Source: CAZIDL01 sp964537825 (lineage in GTDB: Bacteria > Bacteroidota > Bacteroidia > Flavobacteriales_D > CAYVSK01). Taken from it: 39,582 nt of DNA. Position 1 is the stretch's first letter, and every line of letters starts with the position of its first letter. This document shows, in pieces, positions 1 to 8,196 of the stretch. The notes under the pieces are model-generated. The model saw only the letters and a list, made by a program, of their open reading frames with translations, did no database searches and had not been told where the DNA came from. The DNA lies in NCBI GenBank assembly GCA_964537825.1, contig CAZIDL010000017.1, positions 1-39,582 on the forward strand, in the 5' to 3' direction. Both the position numbers and the translations under genes were made by a program.

Positions 1-48
1 ATGGAGCGCTGGCTGCAGCCCAATCTCGCCTACGATCCGGATGCCTGA
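1..48 (+). CDS. 3' end of an unidentified gene (partial)
   Basis: The first 48 bases form an open frame ending in TGA at 46-48, and translate as the tail ...LQPNLAYDPDA. The frame is open to the window edge, so this is probably the C-terminus of a gene that begins upstream. The 12-bp hairpin at 81-110 follows it, which fits a gene end. There is too little sequence to name a family. Confidence 0.35.
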   Translation: MERWLQPNLAYDPDA

Positions 49-80
49 GAGTTAATTAGCGTAACGCAGGATAAGGAACG

Positions 81-110
81 AGCAGGGACAAGTTGCGCCT
101 TGTCCCTGCT
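81..110 (+). terminator. Strong hairpin, possible terminator of the upstream gene
   Basis: A perfect 12-bp inverted repeat with a 6-base loop: left arm 81-92 (AGCAGGGACAAG), loop TTGCGC, right arm 99-110. It sits between the end of the first partial gene and the tolC-like gene. The bases after it (TGCTCTATTA) contain few T residues, so it is not a classic intrinsic terminator. It could also be a leader structure of the efflux operon. Confidence 0.5.
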
Positions 111-193
111 TGCTCTATTACCCATCCGATCATACGACCACTCATCAATCCCTCAGATGCAAGGAGAAGCTATTGGCTTATATTAGCCATGTT

Positions 194-1666
194 ATGCGCT
201 CGAAGAACGGCATCGGCGTCCTTACGTTCCTTCTTTTGGGCAGTTTTGTATCAGCCCAGGGAGGTTCAGGCAATGATGGGGATAGCTCCGAGGTCTGGTC
301 CCTTCAGGAGTGCGTGAAATACGCGCACGAGAACAACCTACAGGTGCGTCAGCGGAAGCTCTCCGTGAAGAGCAGCGAACTGGACCGGAAACGGTCCTAC
401 TACGAGCTCCTCCCCAACCTGAACGCTTTCGGGAATCACGGATACAATTGGGGACAGCGTGTGGATCAGTTCACCAACCAGTTCGTCACCCGAAGGGTGC
501 GCTCCAACAGTTTCTCGTTGAGTTCCGAACTCGTCCTTTTTCAGGGGATGCAGCGCTACAACACCATCCAACAAAGGGAGCACGAGGTGACGGCTGCTAA
601 AGCGCAGGTCCAAAAAGCGAAGAACGATATCGCTTTGCAGATCGCTACCGCTTACCTTCAGATCCTTTTCAGCAAGGAGGTGTTGGAAGTTCGAAAAGAG
701 CAGCGCGATCGCTCCCGCATGCAGGTGGAACGAATGCGGGACCTCCACGATGCCGGGGAGATCTCCAAGGGGGAGCTTCTGGATGTCGTCTCCCAGTGGG
801 AGAGCGAGAAGCTGAACGTTACGCAGGCCAGGAACGACCTGGAACTGAACCAGCTTAGGTTGACCCAACTCCTCCAGTTGCAAGGGGCTGAAGCAAGGAA
901 CTTTTCGATCCAGCCCCCCCCTTCTGGGATGCCGGATCAGGACAGTCTGGATGAGCGTCCAGCTTCGATCTTCAGGAAAGCTGCGGACCGGATGCCTTCT
1001 ATCAAAGCTGCTGAAGCTTCCATTCGGAGCGCTGAAGAGCAATTGGCCGCTGCCCAGGGAGGAAGAAGCCCTACCCTTTCCCTGAGCGGTTCATACGGAA
1101 CCGGTTATTCGGGTATGCGAAAGGAGCGGGTGGGGGATCCCGAAGTGGTCGGTTATGACACGGTCGGTGTGACCGCACCCAGTGGTGAAGCGGTCCTTCG
1201 TCCAAAGATCGATCAAAGAACGCGCACGATCCCCTTTTGGGAACAGTTCAGCGACAACCTGAACCAAACGGTCGGTTTGCAGTTGAGCATCCCTATCTTT
1301 CAACGTATGGCCGTCAGCACGCAGATCAAAAAGGCGCGCATCAACCTTCAACAAGCCCGCCTGGATAAGGAAAGTGCCCGGGATCAACTCCGCCAGGATA
1401 TTCAGCAGGCCTATGCGGATGCTATCGCGGCGCGTCGTAAGTACCGAGCCTCCAAAAAAGCCGTTCGAGCGAGGAAGGAGTCCTTCTCCTATGCCGAAGC
1501 TCGTTTTGAGGCCGGTGCGATCAATGCGGTGGATTATGCTGATGCCAAGACGCAATTGGCCCAAGCCCGCTCGGAAATGCTCCAGGCGAAGTACGAAAAG
1601 CTCTTCAAACAAAAGGTCCTCGGCTTTTATCTGGGAGAGCCCTTGAGCATGGAAGCCCAACAGTGA
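194..1666 (+). CDS. TolC family outer membrane efflux protein
   Basis: A 490-residue outer membrane factor that should form the trimeric exit duct of a tripartite efflux or type I-like export system. The frame opens at 110, but the ATG at 194 is preferred because it starts directly with a signal peptide (MRSKNGIGVLTFLLLGSFVSAQ, predicted cleavage after SAQ). The mature protein shows the two-fold OEP layout: long Gln/Ala/Glu-rich amphipathic helices (around residues 110-220 and 380-480) separated by strand-like segments, with the family-typical sequence around AVDYADAKTQLAQARSE near the C-terminus. The length is normal for TolC proteins. It lies one base upstream of the adaptor gene at 1668, so the two are surely co-transcribed. 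The substrate cannot be told from sequence. Confidence 0.9.
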   Translation: MRSKNGIGVLTFLLLGSFVSAQGGSGNDGDSSEVWSLQECVKYAHENNLQVRQRKLSVKSSELDRKRSYYELLPNLNAFGNHGYNWGQRVDQFTNQFVTRRVRSNSFSLSSELVLFQGMQRYNTIQQREHEVTAAKAQVQKAKNDIALQIATAYLQILFSKEVLEVRKEQRDRSRMQVERMRDLHDAGEISKGELLDVVSQWESEKLNVTQARNDLELNQLRLTQLLQLQGAEARNFSIQPPPSGMPDQDSLDERPASIFRKAADRMPSIKAAEASIRSAEEQLAAAQGGRSPTLSLSGSYGTGYSGMRKERVGDPEVVGYDTVGVTAPSGEAVLRPKIDQRTRTIPFWEQFSDNLNQTVGLQLSIPIFQRMAVSTQIKKARINLQQARLDKESARDQLRQDIQQAYADAIAARRKYRASKKAVRARKESFSYAEARFEAGAINAVDYADAKTQLAQARSEMLQAKYEKLFKQKVLGFYLGEPLSMEAQQ

Positions 1667-1667
1667 T

Positions 1668-2984
1668 ATGGCATCATCCGATCGAAAACGCAAACGCAGG
1701 CGGAAACGGGTCATCATCTCCCTTGGTATCGTGCTTTTATTGCTGCTCCTCATCAGCGTGTTCTCCTCGGGCGGAGAAGGGGTGACCCGTGTGGCCGTGG
1801 GTAAGGTGAAGCATCGGGACATTACGGAGACCGTTAATGCCAATGGCAAGGTGCAACCCGAGGTCCAGGTGAAGATCAGTTCGGACGTTTCCGGGGAGAT
1901 CGTAAGGCTTCCAGTAAAAGAAGGGGATAGGGTGAAGAAGGGGCAGATGATCGCCAAGATCCAACCCGATGTTTACGAATCCGCCTTGAATCGTGCCGAA
2001 GCTTCTTTGAACAACGCCAAAGCGAATTTGGCCAATGCAAAAGCTCAGTTGGCCCGTGTGAAGGCGCGTTTCAAGAACGTGAAGGTCACTTATGAGCGCA
2101 AGGAGCGGCTTTACAAAAAGGACAGTGCCATTTCCAGGGCCGAATACCTCCAGGCGGAGTCGGACTACGAGTCCACCCAAGCTGAAGTGGAAGCGCAGAA
2201 GGAGACCGTGAAAGCGGCCCGCTTTTCAGTTGAAAGCGCTGAAGCCTCCATGAAAGAGGCGAAGAAGAACCTGAACCGGACGACGATCCACGCGCCCCTG
2301 ACGGGTACGATCACAGGGCTGGAAGTAGAGAAGGGGGAGCGGGTCGTGGGGACCGATCAGATGTCAGGCACGAAGATGATGGATGTTAGTGAGCTTCAGG
2401 ATATGGAAGTGAACGTAGAGGTCAACGAGAACGACATCGTTCGCGTCTCAGTGGGAGATACGGCAAAGGTCGAGGTCGATGCTTACCTCGATCAGGACTT
2501 CAAGGGAGTGGTCACCGAAATGGCCAATACGGCAAGCTCGAGTGGTCAAGGAATGGATGAGGTCACGAACTTCCCGGTGAAGGTTCGGATCCTTCGAAGT
2601 TCGTATTCCCACATGGTCAGCGACAGCAATGAATCACCATTCCGTCCGGGCATGTCCGCGACCGTTTCCATTGCTACGCGGAGCGTGGAAAAGGTCCCTT
2701 CGATCCCCATCCGGGCGGTCACCACTCGGGAGGATAGCATCGAAGGCAGCGAGGACGGGGTCCGGATGCGGGAATCTGTGTTCCGCTACGATGAGGAAGA
2801 GCAGAAAGCCCTTCTTCAGTTCGTTCGCACCGGCATTCAGGACGATCGTTTCATCCAGGTCAACGAAGGTCTGGATACGGGGGAAGTGGTCATTACAGCT
2901 CCATACGATGCGGTCTCCAAGGATTTGAAGGATAGCAGCCGCGTCAAGAAGGTTCAAAAGGAGGTCCTTTTCGAAGGCTCCTGA
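1668..2984 (+). CDS. HlyD/MacA-type periplasmic adaptor subunit
   Basis: A 438-residue membrane fusion protein linking an inner-membrane transporter to the TolC-type protein upstream. A Lys/Arg-rich N-terminus precedes one transmembrane segment (about residues 15-34). It is followed by a lipoyl half-motif (around VKISSDVSGEIVRLPVKEGDRVKKGQ), a Lys/Ala/Glu-rich coiled-coil hairpin (about 100-195), the second lipoyl half (TTIHAPLTGTITGLEVEKGERV) and beta-barrel domains. The membrane anchor and short hairpin are closer to MacA than to lipidated RND adaptors. MacA partners normally sit beside a macB gene. Here the next gene is a half-size MsbA-type exporter behind its own promoter, so the transporter partner is uncertain. 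Confidence 0.9.
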   Translation: MASSDRKRKRRRKRVIISLGIVLLLLLLISVFSSGGEGVTRVAVGKVKHRDITETVNANGKVQPEVQVKISSDVSGEIVRLPVKEGDRVKKGQMIAKIQPDVYESALNRAEASLNNAKANLANAKAQLARVKARFKNVKVTYERKERLYKKDSAISRAEYLQAESDYESTQAEVEAQKETVKAARFSVESAEASMKEAKKNLNRTTIHAPLTGTITGLEVEKGERVVGTDQMSGTKMMDVSELQDMEVNVEVNENDIVRVSVGDTAKVEVDAYLDQDFKGVVTEMANTASSSGQGMDEVTNFPVKVRILRSSYSHMVSDSNESPFRPGMSATVSIATRSVEKVPSIPIRAVTTREDSIEGSEDGVRMRESVFRYDEEEQKALLQFVRTGIQDDRFIQVNEGLDTGEVVITAPYDAVSKDLKDSSRVKKVQKEVLFEGS

Positions 2985-3043
2985 AGCGGCCGCTACACGC
3001 GTTCCTGTATCGCCGGAAACCCCTTATGCCCGGAGAATTCCGC

Positions 3044-3051
3044 TATATTTG
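3044..3051 (+). promoter_or_regulatory. Bacteroidota -7 promoter element (TATATTTG) next to the start codon
   Basis: TATATTTG matches the Bacteroidota TAnnTTTG box exactly and ends six bases before the ATG at 3058. With the usual box-to-start distance, transcription would begin at or very near the A of the ATG, giving a leaderless mRNA. No clear -33 TTG is seen at the usual distance, which lowers confidence. Confidence 0.4.
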
Positions 3052-3057
3052 CTTTCG

Positions 3058-4899
3058 ATGAGGAAGTTCCTAAAGATCATCGGGTTGATCAAGCCTTACT
3101 GGGGCTTTGCGGTCCTGAACGCGATCTTCAACCTGCTCTTTGTGCTCTTTTCGCTCTTCTCTCTTGCCATGATCACACCCGTTCTTGATTTTCTTTTCAA
3201 CAGTGATGAAAAGGAATACAAGAAGATCCTTGAGAAGGACCTTGAACCGCTCGCATTTTCCGGTTCTTCCATTAAGGCCCATCTCGACCAATACCTGGCC
3301 GATCTGGTGCTCAACACTCCCGGAGGGACGATGAACGCGCTCTTCTTCCTATGTCTGGTAACGCTCGTGCTCTTCTTTTTCAAGAACCTTTCCCGCTATC
3401 TCGGCCGCTATTTCCTCTCTCCCCTTCGATCCGGAGTGGTCAAGGATCTTCGGGACATGATGTACGGCAAACTGCTGGTCCTTCCGCTCGCCTTCTTCTC
3501 CGAAGAGCGGAAAGGCGATCTTATATCCAGGATGACCAGCGATGTCCAGGAGATCGAGAATTCGATCATGAGCTCCCTGGAAGCGATCTTTCGAGATCCT
3601 CTGCAAGTGATCGTCTTCTTTTTAGCTCTTCTTTACATCAGTCCCATGCTCACCCTTTTCGTTGCCATCCTCTTTCCGGTGACCGGTTTTCTGATCGCTA
3701 CCGTGGGAAAGAGCCTGAAAAGGGCTTCTCAAAAGACCCAGGTGAAGATGGGTCAGCTCCTTTCCCTCCTCGAGGAGACTTTGGGAGGCATGCGGATCAT
3801 CAAAGCCTTCAATGCGGAGGACAAGGTCAATGACAGGTTCGATGAGACCAACAGGAAGTACGCCCGGGTGATGACCAAAAAGTATCGTAAAAAGGACCTG
3901 GCGGCTCCTATGAGCGAATTTCTCGGAACGATCGTCATGGTCACTGTGCTTTGGTTCGGTGGGAAACTGGTGGTCCAGGATGAAACGCTATCCTCCAGCT
4001 TGTTCATCACCTATATTGCCATCTTTTCCCAACTCATCCCGGCCGCTAAATCTTTCACCAATTCCTTCTACAGTGTCCAGCGCGGGATGGCTTCCTACGA
4101 GCGTCTGGAGCTTTTGCTCCTGGCGGACCCTTCCATCAAGGATGCTCCGAACGCCCGTCCCATCGAACGTTTCGAGAAAGGGATCGCCTACGAGAACGTT
4201 TCGTTCTCGTATGACAAGGAATACGTTCTAAAAGATGTGAGCTTCGAGATCCCCAAGGGGAAGAGCATCGCTCTGGTCGGTCATTCCGGATCCGGAAAAT
4301 CGACCCTCGCCGACCTACTGCCACGTTTTTACGACCTGGACGAAGGGGATATAAAGATCGATGGGAGTTCGATCAAGGAGTTGCGGGTAAAGGACCTTCG
4401 CTCCCTGATGGGGATCGTCACGCAAGAAGCCATACTCTTCAATGACAGCGTTTTTAACAACATTGCTTTCGGTGCTTCCAATGCGAGCAGTAGTGAAGTG
4501 GAAGAAGCTGCAAGGGTTGCCAATGCCCACACTTTCATAAGGGAACTGGAGGATGGTTATGATACCATAGTTGGCGATAGGGGTGATCGGCTCTCCGGAG
4601 GGCAGAAGCAACGCATTACGATCGCACGGGCCATCCTTAAAAACCCTCCCATCCTCATCCTCGACGAGGCGACCTCCTCGCTCGATACTGAATCTGAACG
4701 AGCTGTCCAGGAAGCCCTTTTCCGACTGATGGAGAATCGGACCTCGCTGATCATTGCGCACCGTTTGTCAACGGTCCAGCATGCCGATCAGATCCTGGTC
4801 CTCCAGAACGGGTGCGTCACGGAGCGAGGACAGCACGAGGAGCTTTTGCAGCGGGATGGTGTTTACCGAAAGCTATCTGAAATGCAATCTTTTGGCTGA
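3058..4899 (+). CDS. MsbA-type ABC exporter (fused permease and ATPase)
   Basis: A 613-residue half-transporter expected to work as a homodimer, with a six-helix type IV ABC exporter domain (about residues 1-330) and a C-terminal ATPase. Visible ATPase motifs are Walker A GHSGSGKST (about 407), signature LSGGQKQR (about 512), Walker B ILILDEATSS (about 533) and the switch histidine in IIAHRLST (about 565). The frame can open at a TTG (3049), but the ATG at 3058 gives the family-like start MRKFLKIIGLIKPYW. Three glycosyltransferase genes follow directly, so lipid A-core or another glycolipid is the likeliest cargo. The family also includes drug exporters, so the substrate is inferred from context only. 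Confidence 0.9.
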   Translation: MRKFLKIIGLIKPYWGFAVLNAIFNLLFVLFSLFSLAMITPVLDFLFNSDEKEYKKILEKDLEPLAFSGSSIKAHLDQYLADLVLNTPGGTMNALFFLCLVTLVLFFFKNLSRYLGRYFLSPLRSGVVKDLRDMMYGKLLVLPLAFFSEERKGDLISRMTSDVQEIENSIMSSLEAIFRDPLQVIVFFLALLYISPMLTLFVAILFPVTGFLIATVGKSLKRASQKTQVKMGQLLSLLEETLGGMRIIKAFNAEDKVNDRFDETNRKYARVMTKKYRKKDLAAPMSEFLGTIVMVTVLWFGGKLVVQDETLSSSLFITYIAIFSQLIPAAKSFTNSFYSVQRGMASYERLELLLLADPSIKDAPNARPIERFEKGIAYENVSFSYDKEYVLKDVSFEIPKGKSIALVGHSGSGKSTLADLLPRFYDLDEGDIKIDGSSIKELRVKDLRSLMGIVTQEAILFNDSVFNNIAFGASNASSSEVEEAARVANAHTFIRELEDGYDTIVGDRGDRLSGGQKQRITIARAILKNPPILILDEATSSLDTESERAVQEALFRLMENRTSLIIAHRLSTVQHADQILVLQNGCVTERGQHEELLQRDGVYRKLSEMQSFG

Positions 4900-4903
4900 G
4901 GAG

Positions 4904-5845
4904 GTGCGCATCAGTGGTTTTACGATGGTGCGGAACGCGACCAAGCTCCATTATCCGGTCGCGGAATCAATACGCTCCATCCTACCGATCGTTGACGAGT
5001 TCGTGGTAGCCCTTGGAGAAGGGGACGATGACGACCTGACCCGTGAGCGCATCGAAGCCATCGGATCGGATAAGTTGCGGATCATCGATACTGTATGGGA
5101 TACCGAAGCTTACCCGAACGGTACGGAGAACGCCCATCAGACCGATATTGCCAAAGAAGCCTGTAGCGGTGACTGGCTCTTTTATCTTCAAGCTGATGAG
5201 CTGGTGCACGAGGACGACCTGCTCCGTATCAAGGAGGCGTGTTCACAATATCTTCAGGATGAACGGGTGGAAGGATTCCTGTTCAACTATGTCCATTTCT
5301 GGGGTGATTTCGATCGCTATTTGGACGCGCACGGTTGGTACCCGGAGGAAATACGGATCGTGCGGAACGATCCTGACATCCATTCCTGGCGATCCGCTCA
5401 ATCCTTTCGACGGATCCCCGATTTCGATGGAAAGGATTACCGAAGGGTCCGAGGCACCTATAAATTAGGCGTGGTGAAATTGGATGCCAGGATCCTTCAT
5501 TACGGATGGGTGCGTCCTCCCTATAAGATGGGTAAGAAGAAGCAAGCGCTCCACGCGATCCATCAAGGGCAGGGAAAAGATGATCCAGAGCCTGATGCTT
5601 TTGATTATGGCGATCTTGACAAACTTCCCCGCTATACGGGGACTCACCCTCGTGTGATGCGAGAGTGGATCGAAGCGACCCGTCCCCAGCTCGAAAAAGG
5701 TGGGCCGTCGAACCCGTCCCGGGAGAAGCATAAACACGAGAAGTTGAAGAACCGGATGTTAACCTGGGTCGAACAAAACCTATTGGGGGGGAGAAAGCTT
5801 TTTAGGCCGAAGAATTGGCGGCTTATAGAAAGCAAAGAAAGATGA
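4904..5845 (+). CDS. Glycosyltransferase, family 2-like (first tandem copy)
   Basis: A 313-residue cytoplasmic glycosyltransferase with a GT-A fold. The start is taken as the GTG at 4904, four bases after the exporter gene, because it gives VRISGFTMVRNATKLHYPV, aligning with the start of its neighbour (MRIEGFSFLRNAWKHRFP). The purine-rich GAGGAG lies immediately before the GTG. Family features are the nucleotide-binding start (GFTMVRNA, SIRSILPIVDEFVVALGEGDDD) and the acidic LQADELVHEDD segment (about residue 95), which stands in for the metal-binding DxD. The C-terminus is strongly basic, which suggests membrane association. It overlaps the next gene by four bases (ATGA). The acceptor and sugar are unknown. 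Confidence 0.85.
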   Translation: MRISGFTMVRNATKLHYPVAESIRSILPIVDEFVVALGEGDDDDLTRERIEAIGSDKLRIIDTVWDTEAYPNGTENAHQTDIAKEACSGDWLFYLQADELVHEDDLLRIKEACSQYLQDERVEGFLFNYVHFWGDFDRYLDAHGWYPEEIRIVRNDPDIHSWRSAQSFRRIPDFDGKDYRRVRGTYKLGVVKLDARILHYGWVRPPYKMGKKKQALHAIHQGQGKDDPEPDAFDYGDLDKLPRYTGTHPRVMREWIEATRPQLEKGGPSNPSREKHKHEKLKNRMLTWVEQNLLGGRKLFRPKNWRLIESKER

Positions 5846-6819
5846 GGATCGAGGGCTTCAGTTTTCTGCGCAATGCCTGGAAGCATCGGTTTCCGGCAGA
5901 TGCGTCCATCCGCTCAGCGCTTGCGTTGGTCGATCGTTTTGTGGTCGCAATGGGCGATCATGATGCTAATGATCGGACCGAGGAGATGCTCCAGGGGATC
6001 GATCCGGAGCGTTTGGAGCTTTTTCGGTCCGAATGGGACCTTTCTAATTATCGAGCCAATACGGTCTATGCGCGTCAAGCCGATCTGGCCCGTCAGCGTT
6101 GCGAAGGGGATTGGCTCTTGTTCCTCCAGGGTGATGAGGTCCTCCACGAAGAGGATATACCGATGATCCGCGAGGCATGTTGGATTTACAAGGACGATCC
6201 GAAGGTGGAGGGGATCCTGTTCCGATACTTGCACTTCTGGGGAGATGAACGGCACGTTCATTTTGCTCACAACTGGTATCCCCGCGAGGTCCGTTTGATC
6301 CGCAATGACCCCTCGATCCGTCCATGGGGGGATGCTCAATCATTTCGGGTATTAAAAGGGCACCGCGGCCTTCCTTCTGATTATCGGAGGCGAAAAGGGA
6401 GCCGGGTTCCAAAGGTGGCCAGCACGGAGGCCAGGATCTTTCATTACGGAGGAATGCGTCCCCCGGGGGTCCTTGGACAGAAAAAGGCCGCCAGCGACCT
6501 TCATTTTCAGGGAAAGGAGGAAAACGGCAAAGAGGAAGACTTTCATTACGATCACGGACCGCTCAATTACCTGGATAAGTTCGAAGGGAAGCATCCCCGA
6601 TGGATGGCGGATCACCTTTCGAAGATCGACTGGAAAGGCCGTTTGCAATACGAGGGAAGACCGGATTCTCGGCGGAAGCGTCACAAGCATGAGCGGTTGA
6701 AATATCGATTGCTCGGTTACCTGGAGCGTAGGGTTTTAGGAGGTTGGCCTATAGCGGGTTCCCATAATTATCGAGTGGTCCGACGGTTTCATTCAAATGC
6801 CTCCCATGAGGATTCGTAG
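5842..6819 (+). CDS. Glycosyltransferase, family 2-like (second tandem copy)
   Basis: A 325-residue paralogue of the preceding protein. It shares the GFxxxRNAxKxxxPxxxSIRSxLxxVDxFVVAxGxxDxxD start, the LQGDEVLHEED acidic segment, the EGxLFxYxHFWGD stretch, the HxWYPxExRxxRNDPxIxxW block and a basic KHKHERLKxRxL tail. The ATG at 5842 overlaps the TGA of the first copy. The in-frame TTG upstream (5815) is rejected. The order of conserved blocks is identical, so this is a tandem duplication that has since diverged, probably to add a different sugar in the same glycan. Confidence 0.85.
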   Translation: MRIEGFSFLRNAWKHRFPADASIRSALALVDRFVVAMGDHDANDRTEEMLQGIDPERLELFRSEWDLSNYRANTVYARQADLARQRCEGDWLLFLQGDEVLHEEDIPMIREACWIYKDDPKVEGILFRYLHFWGDERHVHFAHNWYPREVRLIRNDPSIRPWGDAQSFRVLKGHRGLPSDYRRRKGSRVPKVASTEARIFHYGGMRPPGVLGQKKAASDLHFQGKEENGKEEDFHYDHGPLNYLDKFEGKHPRWMADHLSKIDWKGRLQYEGRPDSRRKRHKHERLKYRLLGYLERRVLGGWPIAGSHNYRVVRRFHSNASHEDS

Positions 6820-6862
6820 AAAGCGTGCGCGAAAGATCCGCACCGGTTATGATCCCGAGCCA

Positions 6863-7963
6863 ATGCGGATCCTTCATGTGTCGACTCCTATGAGCTGGCG
6901 AGGGGGGGAGCAGCAATTGAACTATCTTTTCAAAGAGCTGGAGCGAAACGATCTACAGCAATGCGTCCTTCTAAGGAAAGGGAGTGCCCATGAAGTGGAG
7001 CTTCAAAAGAAAGGCTGTCCTTATGCCACTTTTTCACGCAAGGGACCCCTGAACTTATCGCTCGCCATGACCTTAAGGCGATTGCTGCTTAACTACGATC
7101 CGGATCTTATCCACACCCACGATGCCCACGCACATACAGCAGCCTTTTTGGCCGCTTTGCTTTTCGGCGTGAAGCTCCCGATCGTGGTCCATCGAAGGGT
7201 GGATTTTCCTGTAGGGAGGAACCGCTTCTCTCGGTGGAAGTTCGATCATCCCTGTATTGCCCGGGTGATAGCAGTGTCCGATGCCATCCGCCGGATCGGG
7301 ATGGAAGGTGTTCGGGAAAAAAGGAAGTGGGTGACCATCTACGATGGGATCGATCCGGAGGGGGTTCGCCAACGAAAGGATCCGAAAAGGATCCGGAAGG
7401 AGCTTGGGATCGACGATGGCACTCCTGTTATAGGGAACGTGGCCGCACTCGCTGACCACAAGGATCACCTCACCTTTCTGCGAACAGCTCGTGCCTTTAT
7501 CGATAGAGGGAATAGAGGGATCTTTGCGATCGTTGGGGAAGGGCCGGAACGCTCGAATGTGGAAGCCGAACGGGAGCGGCTCGACCTTGATGAGCACGTC
7601 CATCTTTTCGGATTCAGGGAAGATGTGCTCGAATTACTAAGCGGTTTCGACCTCTTTTTGATAAGCTCCAAGACCGAAGGTCTTGGGACCTCCATACTGG
7701 ATGCTATGGCATGCGGTATTCCGGTACTGGCCACGAACGCTGGAGGGATCCCTGAGATCCTGGAGGAGGGAAAGAACGGTATCCTGCGGGACGTCGGGGA
7801 TCATGAAGGGCTCGCAGAGGCATTGCTCAAACTATTGGGGGATGAAGAGTTGAAAGATGAGTTGGTCAAGGAAGGGAAGCAGACCGCCGAGCGTTTTTCC
7901 TACCAGCGGATGGGTGAGGAAGTTCTTCAGAGCTACCGCACTGTCCTTCAGCAGCCTCGCTGA
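6863..7963 (+). CDS. Glycosyltransferase family 4 (GT-B fold)
   Basis: A 366-residue glycosyltransferase. The ATG at 6863 gives the normal family N-terminus MRILHVSTPMSWRGGEQQL. An earlier in-frame ATG at 6797 would add a basic 22-residue extension overlapping the previous gene. The N-terminal half has the acceptor-side Rossmann domain (IHTHDAHAH, HRRVDFPVG). The C-terminal half has the nucleotide-sugar site (IGNVAALADHKDH, FAIVGEGPER, HLFGFREDV) and the typical SKTEGLGTSILDAMACGIPVLATNAGGIPE block. It is the last of three glycosyltransferases behind the exporter and probably acts on the same surface glycolipid. Confidence 0.88.
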   Translation: MRILHVSTPMSWRGGEQQLNYLFKELERNDLQQCVLLRKGSAHEVELQKKGCPYATFSRKGPLNLSLAMTLRRLLLNYDPDLIHTHDAHAHTAAFLAALLFGVKLPIVVHRRVDFPVGRNRFSRWKFDHPCIARVIAVSDAIRRIGMEGVREKRKWVTIYDGIDPEGVRQRKDPKRIRKELGIDDGTPVIGNVAALADHKDHLTFLRTARAFIDRGNRGIFAIVGEGPERSNVEAERERLDLDEHVHLFGFREDVLELLSGFDLFLISSKTEGLGTSILDAMACGIPVLATNAGGIPEILEEGKNGILRDVGDHEGLAEALLKLLGDEELKDELVKEGKQTAERFSYQRMGEEVLQSYRTVLQQPR

Positions 7964-8196
7964 AAACCCCGACAGCTCAGAACAGGACTTTCCCGATCTT
8001 TCTTATTACCAAAGAAAATTTTGGGCGAGCACGGGCGGGGGAATTCTATAAAAAAGAAGACGAAGCGCAACAAACTATATTTTCGCTAAACCCTTTTTTA
8101 CGGGGGTTATAAAAAACTTTTTGTTCAATATTGCGGAGAAACCTTTAAAATATTTTAAACGTAATCCATGGGTAGTTGACCGAAAAAGTACGAGCC

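Noticed and set aside
1091..1957. Long minus-strand open frame (288 codons) opposite the efflux genes
   Set aside because: It lies across the junction of two well-supported genes, its composition is Arg/Leu/Ser-rich, and no domain is seen. It is a shadow of codon bias.
2986..2993. GCGGCCGC palindrome after the adaptor gene, as a cloning-site or assembly artefact
   Set aside because: A single site of this kind is expected occasionally, and the flanking sequence shows no vector or linker.
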